A DNA stretch of 64,000 bases from the NCBI RefSeq assembly GCF_002157835.1, contig NZ_CP020809.1, forward strand, positions 3,534,001-3,598,000, given 5' to 3'. Below the pieces are notes generated by a model, which made no database searches, was not told the origin of the DNA, and was given only the letters and a program-made list of their open reading frames with translations. Shown here piece after piece: positions 8,835 to 18,547 of this stretch (positions within the stretch are counted from its first letter, which is position 1; each line of letters opens with the position of its first letter). The DNA is from Mycobacterium dioxanotrophicus. GTDB lineage: Bacteria; Actinomycetota; Actinomycetes; Mycobacteriales; Mycobacteriaceae. The translations under genes and the position numbers were made by a program.

Positions 8835-9290
8835 TCAGCGTCCGTAGCGGAGAGGCTCGGTCATCGTGCGCTGCTCTGCGGACTGCGCGATGTGTTGAGA
8901 GTGATGCCGGCGCGTGACCCGGCGGTTGAGTGCCCGACGGTCGCGCTCGGTCAGTGCGTGGCTCTTGTGCGCCAGCAGGTCTAACTGCTGCCAGCTCAGC
9001 CCGTCGAGGTTGCCGTCCGCGTCATGGGTCGCCACGACGACGCCACCGCGCAATAGCGGCACGGTCTTCGGTGTGAACCCTGTTGTCGCCAGGAGCAATT
9101 CAGTGGCGCGACGGTTGGATCGGTGTTGGCAGAACTGTGTCGACGGGCTGAACCAAAAGTCGAACTGCCGGTCGGTGCTGGTCAGACTTTCGAGCGCGTA
9201 GTCCTTGATGAGCGCTGCGATGTCGGCTTGGGTAAAGGCCTGAGTTTCAAGGGCGACGCCAGTGGGACGCACGTACAGGATGGTGTTCAT
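8835..9290 (-). CDS. Hypothetical protein (MNTILYVRPTG N-terminus, DUF3846-like)
   Basis: A 151-aa protein I cannot assign with confidence. The N-terminus (MNTILYVRPTGVALET) resembles small DUF3846-type proteins; the middle has a short hydrophobic segment and the C-terminus is basic with a cluster of Arg/His residues. An in-frame ATG at 9389 would add 33 residues that do not look protein-like, so I start at 9290. There is no operon partner: the neighbour on the same strand is the broken NDH-2 gene, 171 bp upstream of which nothing links them. Confidence 0.6.
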   Translation of the reverse strand: MNTILYVRPTGVALETQAFTQADIAALIKDYALESLTSTDRQFDFWFSPSTQFCQHRSNRRATELLLATTGFTPKTVPLLRGGVVVATHDADGNLDGLSWQQLDLLAHKSHALTERDRRALNRRVTRRHHSQHIAQSAEQRTMTEPLRYGR

Positions 9291-9461
9291 TCCGATGTTC
9301 CATTCGACTCTATTCTTTGCTGTTCGGACGGGGTCGGCCGCGCCAACCGCCGTTACTAGAGTTGCCCATGTGACAGTTGAGATAAACATTCATAACGAAT
9401 TGAGCGGCAGTGGGGGGGCTGTACCGCTGTGGCAGCTCGCGGGTACCGGGCCTGCGCGTCG

Positions 9462-10831
9462 CTACGCCGTCTGACTGCTGTCGGACTTCTTGCCCGCCGA
9501 GTGATAACCCTGGTGCACGGGCGATTCCCAGGTATAGGGCTCGTCGGAATGACCGGATCCACCCAGGATGAACGAACGGTCGCTGCGGTTGGCCCGCGCG
9601 ATGGACAACATCCAGGTTCCGACCGTGCTGAAGCGGTTACGTACCCCGGTGAGGAAGGCGATGTGGATGAATCCCCAGCCGAGCCATCCGAGGACGCCAG
9701 AGAGCTTCACCGGCCCGGCCTGCAGCACGGCCTGTCCACGGCTGATGTAGGCCGCCGATCCCAGGTCGCGGTAACGGAAGTCTTTGCGTCCGCGGCCGGC
9801 GAGGTCGCGCTTGACGCAGGCGGCGACGTGCAAGCCGCCCTGCATCGCGTTCTCCGCGACGCCGGGCAATCCCTCACGGCCTGCCAGATCCCCGATGACG
9901 AACACCTGAGGATGGCCGGGCACCGACAGGTCGGCGTTGACCGAGATGCGCCCGGACCGGTCGGTTCGGACGCCCAGCGCTTCGGCGGCGTGCCGCGCGA
10001 AGGGAACGCCTTCGACTCCCGCCGTCCACAGCACCGTGCGTGCGGCGTAATCCTTGTCCGGGCCGCCGCCCTTGGAGCTCACGGTGACACCGTCGCGCCG
10101 AACATCGGTGACGTGGACGCCGAAGTGCAACTCGACGCCCAATTCGTCAAGAGTCCGCGACGCTCGCTCGGCGAGCGCCGGTGGGAAGCTCTTCAGTATC
10201 CGGTCTCCGCCGTCGACGAGCAGCACGCGCGCATCCTCGGGCTCGATGCTGTGAAACTCATTCGCTAGTGAACGGGTCGCCAGTTCCCTGATCTGACCTG
10301 CCAATTCGACACCCGTGGGACCTGCGCCGGTGACGACGAAGGTGAGCCACTGGTCCCGATCCGGGCCGGCCGGCAACGTCTCGGCGATCTCGAAGGCGGC
10401 GAACACCCGGCGGCGGATGCTCAGCGCATCGTCGAGAGTCTTCATGCCCGGCGCCCACGCGGCGAATTCCTCCTTGCCGAAGTACGACTGACGCATGCCC
10501 GCTGCGATCACCAGATAGTCGTACTCGAGATCGAATGTCGATTCGTCGGGACGGCGGGCCGTGGCGCGCCGCCCGTCGGCGTCGAGCCGAATGGCCTCGC
10601 CGAGCAAGGTCGTGACGTTGCGGTGACGCGCGAGCTCCTCCGCAGCGACCGGCTTATCTGGCCAATGCTCAAAGTTCCTGTCGCACATTGATAGAGCAGC
10701 GGCTGAAACACGTGGCACGCCGCCCGGTCCAGCAGTGTGACGTCGACGTCGAGGCCTCCCAGTCGGCGGGCGCAAAACAAGCCACCGAATCCTCCGCCGA
10801 TGATGAGCACCTTGGGGCGTGCATTTCCCAT
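9462..10831 (-). pseudogene. ndh: NAD(P)/FAD-dependent oxidoreductase, type II NADH dehydrogenase-like, broken by a 1-nt frameshift
   Basis: The two halves of an NDH-2 sit in different frames. Codons from 10831 down to about 10643 give an N-terminus with the FAD motif VLIIGGGFGGL and QPLLYQCATG; the frame one base over continues from about 10640 to 9462 with EELARHRNVTTLLGEA, the NADH site VVTGAGPTGVELAGQI and a C-terminal amphipathic segment (LGWLGWGFIHIAFLTG) for membrane binding. Adding one G to CTGCGGAGGAG restores a 456-aa reading frame. The normal enzyme moves electrons from NADH to menaquinone without pumping protons. Either the gene is newly inactivated or the assembly lost a G; the latter is favoured because three other genes here show the same change. 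Confidence 0.85.
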
Positions 10832-11007
10832 GTCGAATCAGCCTCCCACCGTTATTGTCATCGAACTAACTGTGTCACAACGGTTTAAACGCCGACCAGC
10901 CAGCCGACCGGCAGTGCGCGTCGGCGCAATTATGGTTTGGCGTGCCGCACCAGGGAGACCTTTGTGCCCGCGTCGTGGCCGTTCTGACAATGACGACCGT
11001 GGGGTCG

Positions 11008-11574
11008 TTAGCCGATCGCTTGTTTGATCACGTCGCGGGCGCGGTCAAGCATCGATGCGAACGGTCCCACCGCGAAATTCAGTTTCGCCGATTCCACGCC
11101 CGGATGCGGACGGGTTGGCGCGATCGCCTCGGCCGCTTTCACCGCTGTCGCCAGCTGCTTCAGCTCGTTGGCATCGAGTTCTTGCTGCAGCTTGGGGAAT
11201 TCCTCGTTTTCCTCATGCTTGGCGTGCTCGAGCACCGCATCCCGCAGCTTGGTGAGCTCGTCGACGAACTGCTGGGATGTGATATCGAGAGCCTCGATCC
11301 CAGAAAGCAGCTCTTTGGCGTCGTGCTCTTCCTGCAATCGCGCATCCACAATCGAATCGTCGCCATCCAACTCGCGGCGTACCCGAGGATGGACAATCAT
11401 CTCCTCGGCTGTCTCGTGCACGGCGAGCAGTTGGCGTAGTGCGATGAACGGCTTCTCGCGGGCCTTGGGGTCTGAGGCGAGAAGGACCTGATCAAACATG
11501 TCCTCGATCAGGTCATGCTGTGCTTTGAGGAACGCAACAACTTCCTCGGGAGTTTGGACAATCATTTCGGCCAC
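11008..11574 (-). CDS. Hemerythrin domain-containing protein
   Basis: A 188-aa four-helix hemerythrin-like protein. Iron ligands are apparent in QHDLIEDMF, HETAEEMIVHP, EEHDAKE and HAKHEENEEFP, spaced as in the HHE domain. Mycobacterial relatives bind a non-haem diiron centre and are linked to oxidative or nitrosative stress. I choose the GTG at 11574 (VAEMIVQ) because GGAGGT lies 8 nt upstream; ATG 11565 is the alternative, and the longest frame from 11676 adds unrelated residues. The gene is divergent from the next plus-strand gene. Confidence 0.85.
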   Translation of the reverse strand: MAEMIVQTPEEVVAFLKAQHDLIEDMFDQVLLASDPKAREKPFIALRQLLAVHETAEEMIVHPRVRRELDGDDSIVDARLQEEHDAKELLSGIEALDITSQQFVDELTKLRDAVLEHAKHEENEEFPKLQQELDANELKQLATAVKAAEAIAPTRPHPGVESAKLNFAVGPFASMLDRARDVIKQAIG

Positions 11575-11737
11575 GGCGACAGACCTCCAGTCGTGGGGGA
11601 GTTCGAGTGTGCGCGCGCTACGGGCTGTGCGCGCCACCATGCCCCTGTACCCCGGCAGCGGAAGGCCAAACGTCAACGTCGTAGGCAGTCCGCGCTAGGC
11701 TGCGCCAGCGACGGCGGCTGAAAGTGGAGGAAACGCC

Positions 11738-12352
11738 ATGGCTGAACGCTCCGGGGACGTGTTCGGTAAGCGCTACGGCGAGGTGCTTTTGCTCCGCAAT
11801 GGCGAATCTGGGCCAGAGGCCACCGTTTACAACAGTTTTCCGCTCAACGACTGCCCGGCCGAGCTATGGGACAGGCTCGACGCCGCAGCCATTGCGGAGG
11901 AGAACGGAGCCATGGCGGCTTTGCTCAACGGTCCGCGGTACTGGCTGATGTGCACGATCGAGAAGGTCGCCGATAAGCAGCAGGAAACGAGAACCTTCGG
12001 CGGGATCGCCATGATCGAGCAGGCCACCGTGAAGCTGTCTTCGCAGAACCCGGCCCCATATCACGTCAATCACGTGGACCGACGCACAGTATTCACCTTC
12101 GACGTCGGCCGACCGGTGTTCGAACTCGTCGACCCAGGCGGCCGGCGCTGGGTCATGCAGACCTGGAGCCAGACCGTCGACAAGGGCTTGACGCTCGAGG
12201 ATCTGCCCGACCTCGCGCGGCGGCTGGCATTGCCGCCAGGCTGGCGCTATGAGACCCGCATCCTCGACAACTCACTGAGCGTCGACACCACGATCCGCGA
12301 TGCGGCCGTCATCCAGGACGACTTGGCTAACACGTACTCACTGCAGTTCTAA
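11738..12352 (+). CDS. Conserved hypothetical protein, 204 aa
   Basis: No domain recognised. The protein is soluble, with regular alternation of beta-type segments (EVLLLRNG, TVYNSFPLNDCPAELW, YWLMCTIEKV, RRTVFTFDVGRPVFELVDP), a conserved-looking RWVMQTWSQ, and a tail ending NTYSLQF. GGAGGAAA lies 6-7 nt before the ATG, a good ribosome site. It is followed by a convergent GMC gene. I have a weak impression of similarity to actinobacterial proteins of unknown function that cross the envelope, but there is no signal peptide here. Confidence 0.75.
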   Translation: MAERSGDVFGKRYGEVLLLRNGESGPEATVYNSFPLNDCPAELWDRLDAAAIAEENGAMAALLNGPRYWLMCTIEKVADKQQETRTFGGIAMIEQATVKLSSQNPAPYHVNHVDRRTVFTFDVGRPVFELVDPGGRRWVMQTWSQTVDKGLTLEDLPDLARRLALPPGWRYETRILDNSLSVDTTIRDAAVIQDDLANTYSLQF

Positions 12353-12528
12353 GACGTGCGTCGCCGCAAGATGAGCCGGGCACCGGCTGACTACGACGAG
12401 CTTGGGGCCTGTCGCACGAAGTAAATGAGCGGACGGCCGGGATCGTCCGTCGTCACGAAGCTTCAGGTTCAAGCGAGCGGTGGAAAGTGAGGTCTGCATG
12501 GCGGCATAGCGCATTGCCCTGAGTCCCG

Positions 12529-14214
12529 TTATCCCAAGATTGCCCGTGCGGCGCGCTCCGCGATCAGCATGACCGGCGCGTTGGTGTTGCCCGAAGTGAT
12601 AGTCGGCATCGCCGAGGCATCGACGACTCGAAGACCGGCGACGCGATACACACGACAGTCGGTATCGAGCACCGTGGCAGCTGACCGCGGAATACCTTGT
12701 GAGTCAAAGGCTCCCATAGTGCAGGTGCCCACGGGGTGGAAGATCGTTGTACCGAGTTCGCCAGCGGCGTGCTGCAGATCTTCGTCACTCACCAGGTCGG
12801 GGCCGGGCAGCAACTCTTGCGGGCCATAGCGGGCCAGCGCTGGTGCCGCCATGATCTTGCGGGTCATCCGGAGGCCCTTCACGGCGATGTGACGATCAGC
12901 GTCTGTGGACAGGTAATTGCAGGAGATCTTTGGGTACGTCAGCGGATCGGCATCAGCCAGGCGCACGTGGCCGCGTGAACTGGGTCGCAGATTGCAGACC
13001 GAGGGAGTGATGGCACCGAAGCTGTGCAAGGGTTCACCGAACTTGGGCAACGACAGGGGCTGCACATGCCACTCCAAATCGGGACTGGCCAGTGCCGGGT
13101 CGCTTTTCGCGAAAGCCCCCAGCGTGGAGGGCGGCATGGTCATCGGTCCTGATCGCAGCGTCATGTACTGAAGTCCCATGCCGCCACGGGTGATCCAATT
13201 CCGGTAGAGGGTGTTGACGGTCCGGACGCCCTGGACGCGGTAGACGGTTCGCAGCTGCAGATGGTCCTGGAGGTTTTCGCCCACTCCTGGCAGATCGACG
13301 GCCACCGGCACTTGATGCTGGGCGAGCAGCCCGGCCGGTCCCAGACCCGAGAGCTGCATGAGATGCGGTGAGCCGATCGCTCCGGCGCTCAGGATCACCT
13401 CCCGGCGGGCACGAACGTCGACGATCTGGCCATCCTTGAGCAGCTGCAGGCCGGTGACGCGGTGCTGAGCCGTCTTCCAGGCACCGCGCCGTTGATCGTC
13501 ATGGACCTGGTTGTCCATCAGCAGCCTCAAAGCCTGGGTCTGGGTGTAGACGGTGAGATTGGATCGGCGGGCGATGGGATGCAGGAAAGCATCGGCCATC
13601 GACCAGCGACGGCCACGTCGTTGGTTGACGTGAAAGTAGGCGCTACCCGAGTTGTCGCCGCGGTTGAATTCGTCGATGGGGGCGATGCCAACCTCGGCAG
13701 CGGCGGCTTGCCAGGCGTCCAAGATCTTCCAGCGCACTCGCGGCTGCTCGACGCGGATCTCACCACCGGCGCCGTGCCACTCGTCGGCTCCGCCGAAGTA
13801 GTCCTCTAATCCCTTGTAGATCGCCAGCGTTTCACCGGGGCCATCCGACCCGCCCCAGAGCCATCGCTCGTCAGCGGTGGCCTGCGCCCACAGTTCGTAA
13901 TCGGCTGACTGCCCGCGCATGTGGATCATCGCGTTGATCGATGAGCAGCCGCCGATCACGCGGCCGCGCGCGTAGTGAATGCTGCGGCCGGCCAGACCCG
14001 GATCGGCGTCGGTCGTGAAGCACCAGTCGGTGCGGGGGTTGGCAATGGTGTACAGATAGCCCACCGGTACTTTGATCCAGAACCAGTTGTCTTTGCCGCC
14101 GGCTTCGATCAAGAGCACACGGTGGTCAGGGTTGGCGCTGAGCCGATTGGCGAGCAGGCAGCCCGCACTGCCTGCTCCTACGATGATGAAGTCGTACTCG
14201 GCGGCGGAGTTCAT
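12529..14214 (-). CDS. GMC family oxidoreductase (choline dehydrogenase/alcohol oxidase type)
   Basis: A 561-aa GMC flavoprotein of the choline dehydrogenase (BetA-like) branch. The FAD motif FIIVGAGSAGCLLANRLS starts at residue 9; GGCSSINAMIHMRG is the GMC signature 1; AGAIGSPHLMQLSGLGP is signature 2; the catalytic His/Asn pair is in FHPVGTCTMG and SGNTNAPVMLIAERAA. Length fits the family. It oxidises a primary alcohol to aldehyde; the natural substrate is not evident because no betaine-pathway genes lie nearby. It is a separate GMC lineage from the one at 4142-5785, lacking the cysteine cluster. Confidence 0.88.
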   Translation of the reverse strand: MNSAAEYDFIIVGAGSAGCLLANRLSANPDHRVLLIEAGGKDNWFWIKVPVGYLYTIANPRTDWCFTTDADPGLAGRSIHYARGRVIGGCSSINAMIHMRGQSADYELWAQATADERWLWGGSDGPGETLAIYKGLEDYFGGADEWHGAGGEIRVEQPRVRWKILDAWQAAAAEVGIAPIDEFNRGDNSGSAYFHVNQRRGRRWSMADAFLHPIARRSNLTVYTQTQALRLLMDNQVHDDQRRGAWKTAQHRVTGLQLLKDGQIVDVRARREVILSAGAIGSPHLMQLSGLGPAGLLAQHQVPVAVDLPGVGENLQDHLQLRTVYRVQGVRTVNTLYRNWITRGGMGLQYMTLRSGPMTMPPSTLGAFAKSDPALASPDLEWHVQPLSLPKFGEPLHSFGAITPSVCNLRPSSRGHVRLADADPLTYPKISCNYLSTDADRHIAVKGLRMTRKIMAAPALARYGPQELLPGPDLVSDEDLQHAAGELGTTIFHPVGTCTMGAFDSQGIPRSAATVLDTDCRVYRVAGLRVVDASAMPTITSGNTNAPVMLIAERAARAILG

Positions 14215-14368
14215 TCCGGGATCAGTCCTCCGGGGCGTCGGATGGGTGTGCTCGTGTGCGGTGACCGTATCAGCGCGGCACGAGGTCGAGGCCGACCAAG
14301 CAGGGGTTGCGCGGCCAGTACGGGAAGTTCCTTGGGCGGCAAGGCTATACGCAGCGAGTGCGGCCTGG

Positions 14369-14515
14369 TCAGTCTTTTTCTTCGTCGCGACGGCGCGCGG
14401 CCTCGATCACCTCGGGTGGGGCGGGCTTTTGCAACCAGGCCCGTATCCGTAACAGTCCGCCGGCGATGGTGCCGACGGCAAGCACCGCAATGAGGATCCA
14501 GAGTGCTGTGGACAT
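14369..14515 (-). CDS. Short single-pass membrane protein, hypothetical
   Basis: A 48-aa frame starting MSTALWILIAVLAVG with one N-terminal membrane helix and a charged cytoplasmic tail ending RRRDEEKD. Composition is protein-like, but no good ribosome site is visible and the longer in-frame ATG at 14587 is not excluded. It has no recognisable domain. Confidence 0.45.
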   Translation of the reverse strand: MSTALWILIAVLAVGTIAGGLLRIRAWLQKPAPPEVIEAARRRDEEKD

Positions 14516-14692
14516 ACAGCAATTGTCCGCCGACAACCAGCCTGTTCGGGCGGATTCGCGACGGGACGTGTTTATGCGGCGCGGCAAGTTCTGAGGTAGC
14601 TGAGGAACGATGCCTGTAGGCCGGTCACGTGAGTTTCATGCAGGATTTCGCTGGTAACGGCGCGGCCGCGAGAGGTGAGGCGATGAAGAACC

Positions 14693-14917
14693 GTGGCCAG
14701 CCCAGGGGAGTTTCGTGAGTTCATCGACTCGCTCGACGACCTGACCACGATGCTGGCCTCGCTCGCGGAACGCGAAGGATACGGCACCCAAGAAGCGCTG
14801 AGCATGGCCACTGTCGCGGTTGCCGCGATTCGTGGCCTGCTCTTGCAAAAAGTCCTGACCCCGGCGGCCCATCCGCAGGATGCGGTCGACTTGATCTTGC
14901 GCATGTGCAAGCGATGA
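14693..14917 (+). CDS. Small helical hypothetical protein
   Basis: A 74-aa frame beginning with GTG (MASPGEFREFIDSLDD) with strongly amphipathic helical composition and neighbours' codon bias in its third positions. AGAGGTGAGG lies about 12 nt upstream, distant for a ribosome site. I do not recognise a family. An antisense frame over the same bases is low-complexity and less protein-like, so I favour this strand. Confidence 0.45.
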   Translation: MASPGEFREFIDSLDDLTTMLASLAEREGYGTQEALSMATVAVAAIRGLLLQKVLTPAAHPQDAVDLILRMCKR

Positions 14918-15410
14918 TGAACGCCGTGGCCTTGGTGGAGTTGCCGCGTCTGCCGCTACTCGAGCCGCGCGAAACCGTTTAAGGACAGCATTTTCAGCAA
15001 AGGCTGCCCAAGCGCCATCGACCCCCGCATTGAACGAGAATGCATCCACTATTCGGTCGCCTGCCAGACGTATTGCGATGGCCGGCACCTTGACTAGGGC
15101 CGGCCGCAATCTGGCGGTGCTTCATCTCATGAAAACGTAACCAGTGCTGGCAAATCTCCGTATTCGTCACGTACATGTTCCCCCTGGTGCTGCTCCATGC
15201 GGTTCATCGATGCGCACGTCGACGACTGCGGCATAGATGGTGTCGAGACGCGGGGCGAGGGAGCGTCATTTCTGAGGTGCAATAGGACGCAGTCCGACAT
15301 TGCGGTGCTTATGCTAAGAGCACAGTCGATCAGCTACCGGCGACGGGAAGTGCGAACGGCCGCACTGAGGTTTACCAAGTAATGGAATTCGGCAACGCAA
15401 GGAGTTTGGC
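14918..15410. other. Intergenic stretch with no supported gene
   Basis: About 490 bp in which short frames occur on both strands but none has protein-like composition or a ribosome site. Base composition drifts lower in G+C toward the right, matching the following MpaB-like gene. A promoter for that gene presumably lies near the right end; I cannot pick its elements with confidence. Confidence 0.4.
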
Positions 15411-16523
15411 ATGGCGGCCCGGGGGTTCAAGGCGCTCAAGAAAATCATGCAGACAACGTTTGATCCGGAGCTGGTGATTCCGGAGGAAGTCAAGGTGACA
15501 GAACTTACCGGCGATGACAGCTTGTCCCGGAAAGATCTTTCTCAGTATCCGATTCCTCCTGGCTCTCTGATATGGAAGTATTGGGGGCGTCTCGATGTCG
15601 CATTTTTCGGCGGCCCTGTCATGGGCCCCATCGCGGGGGCGTGGCCGCAGATGGGGCAAGCTACCTCGGGCTCCGTTCTTTTCACTGGTGACAGTTCTTT
15701 CGGCGCCCGCGCCAAAATATACAAGGAGCGGACCCGTCGATCTCGGGAGTACATTTATGGCACGGTGTACGACGCTCCTGAAGAAGCGAAGAAATATGGC
15801 CTGAAGACTCGGAATATGCACAAGCCTGTCAAAGGCACTCTGCATGACGGCACGTATCACGCTTTGAATGCGGAAACCTTCTATTTTGCGCATGTCACCT
15901 TTTTTCATTATCTGCTGATCGTAATAATCGAGCAGCTGTATTTCGACGGGTCCATGCCACGGGCGATGAAGGAGCAGATATTTGAGGAGTCCAAGGAGTG
16001 GTACAGCCTGTTAGGGGTGGATGATAGTTCTCAGCCCGATACGTACGACGATTTCGAGCGGTATCTGGACAACATCGAACGTAACCGTTTGGTGAAATCT
16101 CAGGTAACGCAGGTGATGCTGGAACAATTTATGGAGCGCCGCCTGGCGCCGCGGTGGTGGCCGCCGGTCATGAAGAAATTTGTGTGGCCATGGTGGGCAG
16201 GACGGCGGCAAGTCGTTGTCAATAGCTATCCGCTTCATGTGCAGGAGCTGTTCAATCTAGAGTGGACCCCCGAAGACGAGGACATTTCGCGCCGGTTCAT
16301 GCATATGTATCGGCGGTTCTACGCGGTTGTCGAGCGTCTGCTCCCACTGAAGTATTTATACTTGCCAATCGCGGTGAGAGGCTTTGAGCGGGAGGGAATC
16401 GATCCACGCAAAATCACCCTGGAGTCCGCACAGCAAGCACTCCGGGAAAGCCGTGCCCGCCGCGCTGCGCGCGAGAGTGCGCCAATAGATGCGGCGAATG
16501 AGGTGCCGGCGTCCAGCCAATAA
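15411..16523 (+). CDS. MpaB-family (DUF2236) oxygenase-like protein
   Basis: A 370-aa protein of the DUF2236/MpaB family, haem-binding proteins that include latex-clearing and mycophenolic-acid oxygenases. Family hallmarks seen are GPVMGPIAGAWPQMGQ near residue 70, the haem-pocket region NMHKPVKG around 140, then YHALNAETFYFAHVTFFH and a C-terminal WTPEDEDISRRFMHMYRRFYAVVERLLP. The chemistry would be oxidation of a hydrophobic substrate; the substrate is unknown. Codon third positions are clearly richer in A and T than in neighbours, suggesting acquisition from another genome. The ATG at 15411 is preceded by AAGGAG. Confidence 0.85.
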   Translation: MAARGFKALKKIMQTTFDPELVIPEEVKVTELTGDDSLSRKDLSQYPIPPGSLIWKYWGRLDVAFFGGPVMGPIAGAWPQMGQATSGSVLFTGDSSFGARAKIYKERTRRSREYIYGTVYDAPEEAKKYGLKTRNMHKPVKGTLHDGTYHALNAETFYFAHVTFFHYLLIVIIEQLYFDGSMPRAMKEQIFEESKEWYSLLGVDDSSQPDTYDDFERYLDNIERNRLVKSQVTQVMLEQFMERRLAPRWWPPVMKKFVWPWWAGRRQVVVNSYPLHVQELFNLEWTPEDEDISRRFMHMYRRFYAVVERLLPLKYLYLPIAVRGFEREGIDPRKITLESAQQALRESRARRAARESAPIDAANEVPASSQ

Positions 16524-16568
16524 GGTGGCTGGGCTGGCGCTGAGGCGATCGGCGCGGAACCGTATCGC

Positions 16569-17987
16569 TCAGGAATCCCAGATCGGGCCGAACGCCGGTA
16601 TCCCGCGTTGCTCGAAGCCGTGCACCACCTGTTCGGTGACGATGCGGTTGGCCACGCAGATGACGGCCTCCGCACCGGATTCGACGAAGGCCTGATAGGC
16701 CAGTTGCAGCACATCGGGCTTGCCGAGGGCATCGGTGTCCCAGATGATCGCATCGGGCTGGGCCGCTTCGATTTCCTCGACGAACCCCTCGCCGTAAGTC
16801 AGGCGCGGGTTCTTGGTCACCCAGACCAGCTGCGCGGGAACCGAGGTGTCCAACAGGTGGCCCAGTAGGGGGCCGATGCCGCTGCCGGTGGCCACGATGA
16901 CCACCTTGCTGAACAACCGGCGTACGTTGGCCACCCCGACGGCCGGGATGCCGCGCACCCACACGTGGGTGGGCGGATTGTCGACGAACTCCGAAGTCCA
17001 GTCGCCGGCGCGGGACACCAGCATCCGGTACCCGGCCGCGCCCGGGGCGGCCGGCACGTTGGCGAAGTGGTGCCAGCCGACCAGGGGATGGCGGCTGATC
17101 GCCCGGGTGGTGCCGACCGGGGGAATCCCGCGGTGATCCAGGCGCACGATCATCGCGTGTGAGGACGGACGCGCGCAGTTGATCGGAACGCGACGCAGCA
17201 GCAGCCACGGCCAGATGGCCAGCCCCGCGCTCGCCACGACCAACCAGAACGCCGGGGCGGTCAGCATGGCCCCGCCGAACGACCGGTCGCCGCGGTCACC
17301 ATTGATGACGACCAGGGTGTTGATCCACATCAGGATCAGCGCCGTCCAGCCGCAGAACCGATGGGTGATTTCGAAGCGGTCGTGCTGAGCGGCGCGCAGC
17401 CGCGGAAGCGCCATCACCACCATGACCGAGAACGTGGTGGCCAGGGTAGCCACGAAGATCGTGTTGGCGCCCGAGGCATCGCCTACACCGGCGACGGCGT
17501 CGCAGATCATCGAGGTCGCCAGTACCAGGTACCACAATGTCCCGGCCACCGCGGTGCCCACGTGCAGACCGCCGAGGTGGTAATACTTGCCCAGCGCCCA
17601 CCGCACCTGCAGCGGCCACGACGTGGGCGCCCGGGTGGCGAGCCACGCTGCCGCATTGAGGATGTACTGCTGGCGAAACAGCACCGCGGCCGCCAGATTG
17701 GTTTGCGCCATGAAGGCGATCGCCGACAGATCGGTGTGCTGCGATGTCCACCAATTCCCGCCGGTGGCCCCGTACACCGCCCATCCGAGATTGACGATCA
17801 CCACAAGAACGATGAGCCGGTTGTAGTGCATCACGCGCGGATGTTTGAGCAGTCGCCGCAGCAGCGGTAGGCGGGGCGCGCAATCCTCACCCGCAGTGGC
17901 GGTTTGGGGGAGGCTGGCGCACGGCGCAGCGGCCGAGATGACATCGATACGGCGGACGTCGGGCCTGGTCAACAGCGCAGTAGTCAC
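16569..17987 (-). CDS. Integral membrane oxidoreductase with C-terminal NAD-binding (ferredoxin-reductase-like) domain
   Basis: A 472-aa protein starting with GTG (GAAAGG upstream). The N-terminal half has about six membrane helices from residue 55 to 270; the C-terminal half resembles a flavin/NAD(P)H reductase, with VVIVATGSGIGPLLGHLL as nucleotide site. The layout recalls ferric-reductase-like proteins and membrane proteins found beside adenylate-forming (NRPS-like) enzymes in actinobacteria and fungi, but no such partner gene lies in this window. HRFCGW and HVGT histidines in the membrane part could bind haem. Electron donor NAD(P)H is likely; the acceptor is unknown. Confidence 0.7.
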   Translation of the reverse strand: MTTALLTRPDVRRIDVISAAAPCASLPQTATAGEDCAPRLPLLRRLLKHPRVMHYNRLIVLVVIVNLGWAVYGATGGNWWTSQHTDLSAIAFMAQTNLAAAVLFRQQYILNAAAWLATRAPTSWPLQVRWALGKYYHLGGLHVGTAVAGTLWYLVLATSMICDAVAGVGDASGANTIFVATLATTFSVMVVMALPRLRAAQHDRFEITHRFCGWTALILMWINTLVVINGDRGDRSFGGAMLTAPAFWLVVASAGLAIWPWLLLRRVPINCARPSSHAMIVRLDHRGIPPVGTTRAISRHPLVGWHHFANVPAAPGAAGYRMLVSRAGDWTSEFVDNPPTHVWVRGIPAVGVANVRRLFSKVVIVATGSGIGPLLGHLLDTSVPAQLVWVTKNPRLTYGEGFVEEIEAAQPDAIIWDTDALGKPDVLQLAYQAFVESGAEAVICVANRIVTEQVVHGFEQRGIPAFGPIWDS

Positions 17988-18547
17988 TAGGTGCCTTTCA
18001 GGTGCCTTGCCGGGCCGTTGACCGGCTCACCACGAAAAGGTATGGCCCCCAAGAACGCCCGGGCATCGGGCGAAAAATGCGTCATGATGAGCGCATATGG
18101 TGCAAACGGTGTAGGCGCTCGGGGGGAGTCGCGGTCGCGAACAGCCCGGTTCGCGCTACGCCGTCGTCCAGTCAGGCCAACTGCCTCTGCCCTGGCTGGT
18201 TGTGCCAACGTCTACTGCGGCACGTGCCGCCAGCTTTCGTCCCGACGTCGGGCCCGCTCGGCGAGAGTGTCGGGTTTGTCCGTACACCCCGCCTACACCG
18301 ACGCACTCGCGCAGGTGAGCAACAGTCGACCGATATGCCAGGCAGCCGTTGTAGCCACGGACGTGAGTCCGGTTAGGGCCGTCCGCGCCAGTGGGAACCA
18401 CTGCGCGACAAGCGAAATCGACAGGGGAGCGGTGGCGCCCAGCGATGGAGCGGGCTCTCGCCCCTTAGCGGTCCGACAAGCCTCCGTGCAAATCGGTTGC
18501 GATGCTCGGCGAGGCGACGTTGGCGTGCTCTGTCCCGCCGTTGGCTG
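17988..18547. other. Intergenic stretch, no supported gene
   Basis: About 560 bp between the start of the membrane reductase gene and the end of the dehalogenase gene, both on the minus strand. Frames of up to 124 codons exist on the plus strand, but they are rich in Arg, Cys and Ser in the way of non-coding GC-rich DNA and lack ribosome sites. The left part should contain the reductase promoter. I see no hairpin or repeat worth calling. Confidence 0.4.

Noticed and set aside
12374..12388. AGCCGG-GCA-CCGGCT hairpin between the convergent 204-aa and GMC genes
   Set aside because: A 6-bp stem with a 3-nt loop is common by chance at this G+C content.
15197..15382. Plus-strand 61-codon frame upstream of the MpaB-like gene
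   Set aside because: No ribosome site, no motif, composition unlike either neighbour.
18002..18376. Plus-strand frame of 124 codons in the gap before the dehalogenase gene
   Set aside because: Rich in Arg, Cys and Ser as expected of GC-rich non-coding DNA; no ribosome site and no recognisable motif.
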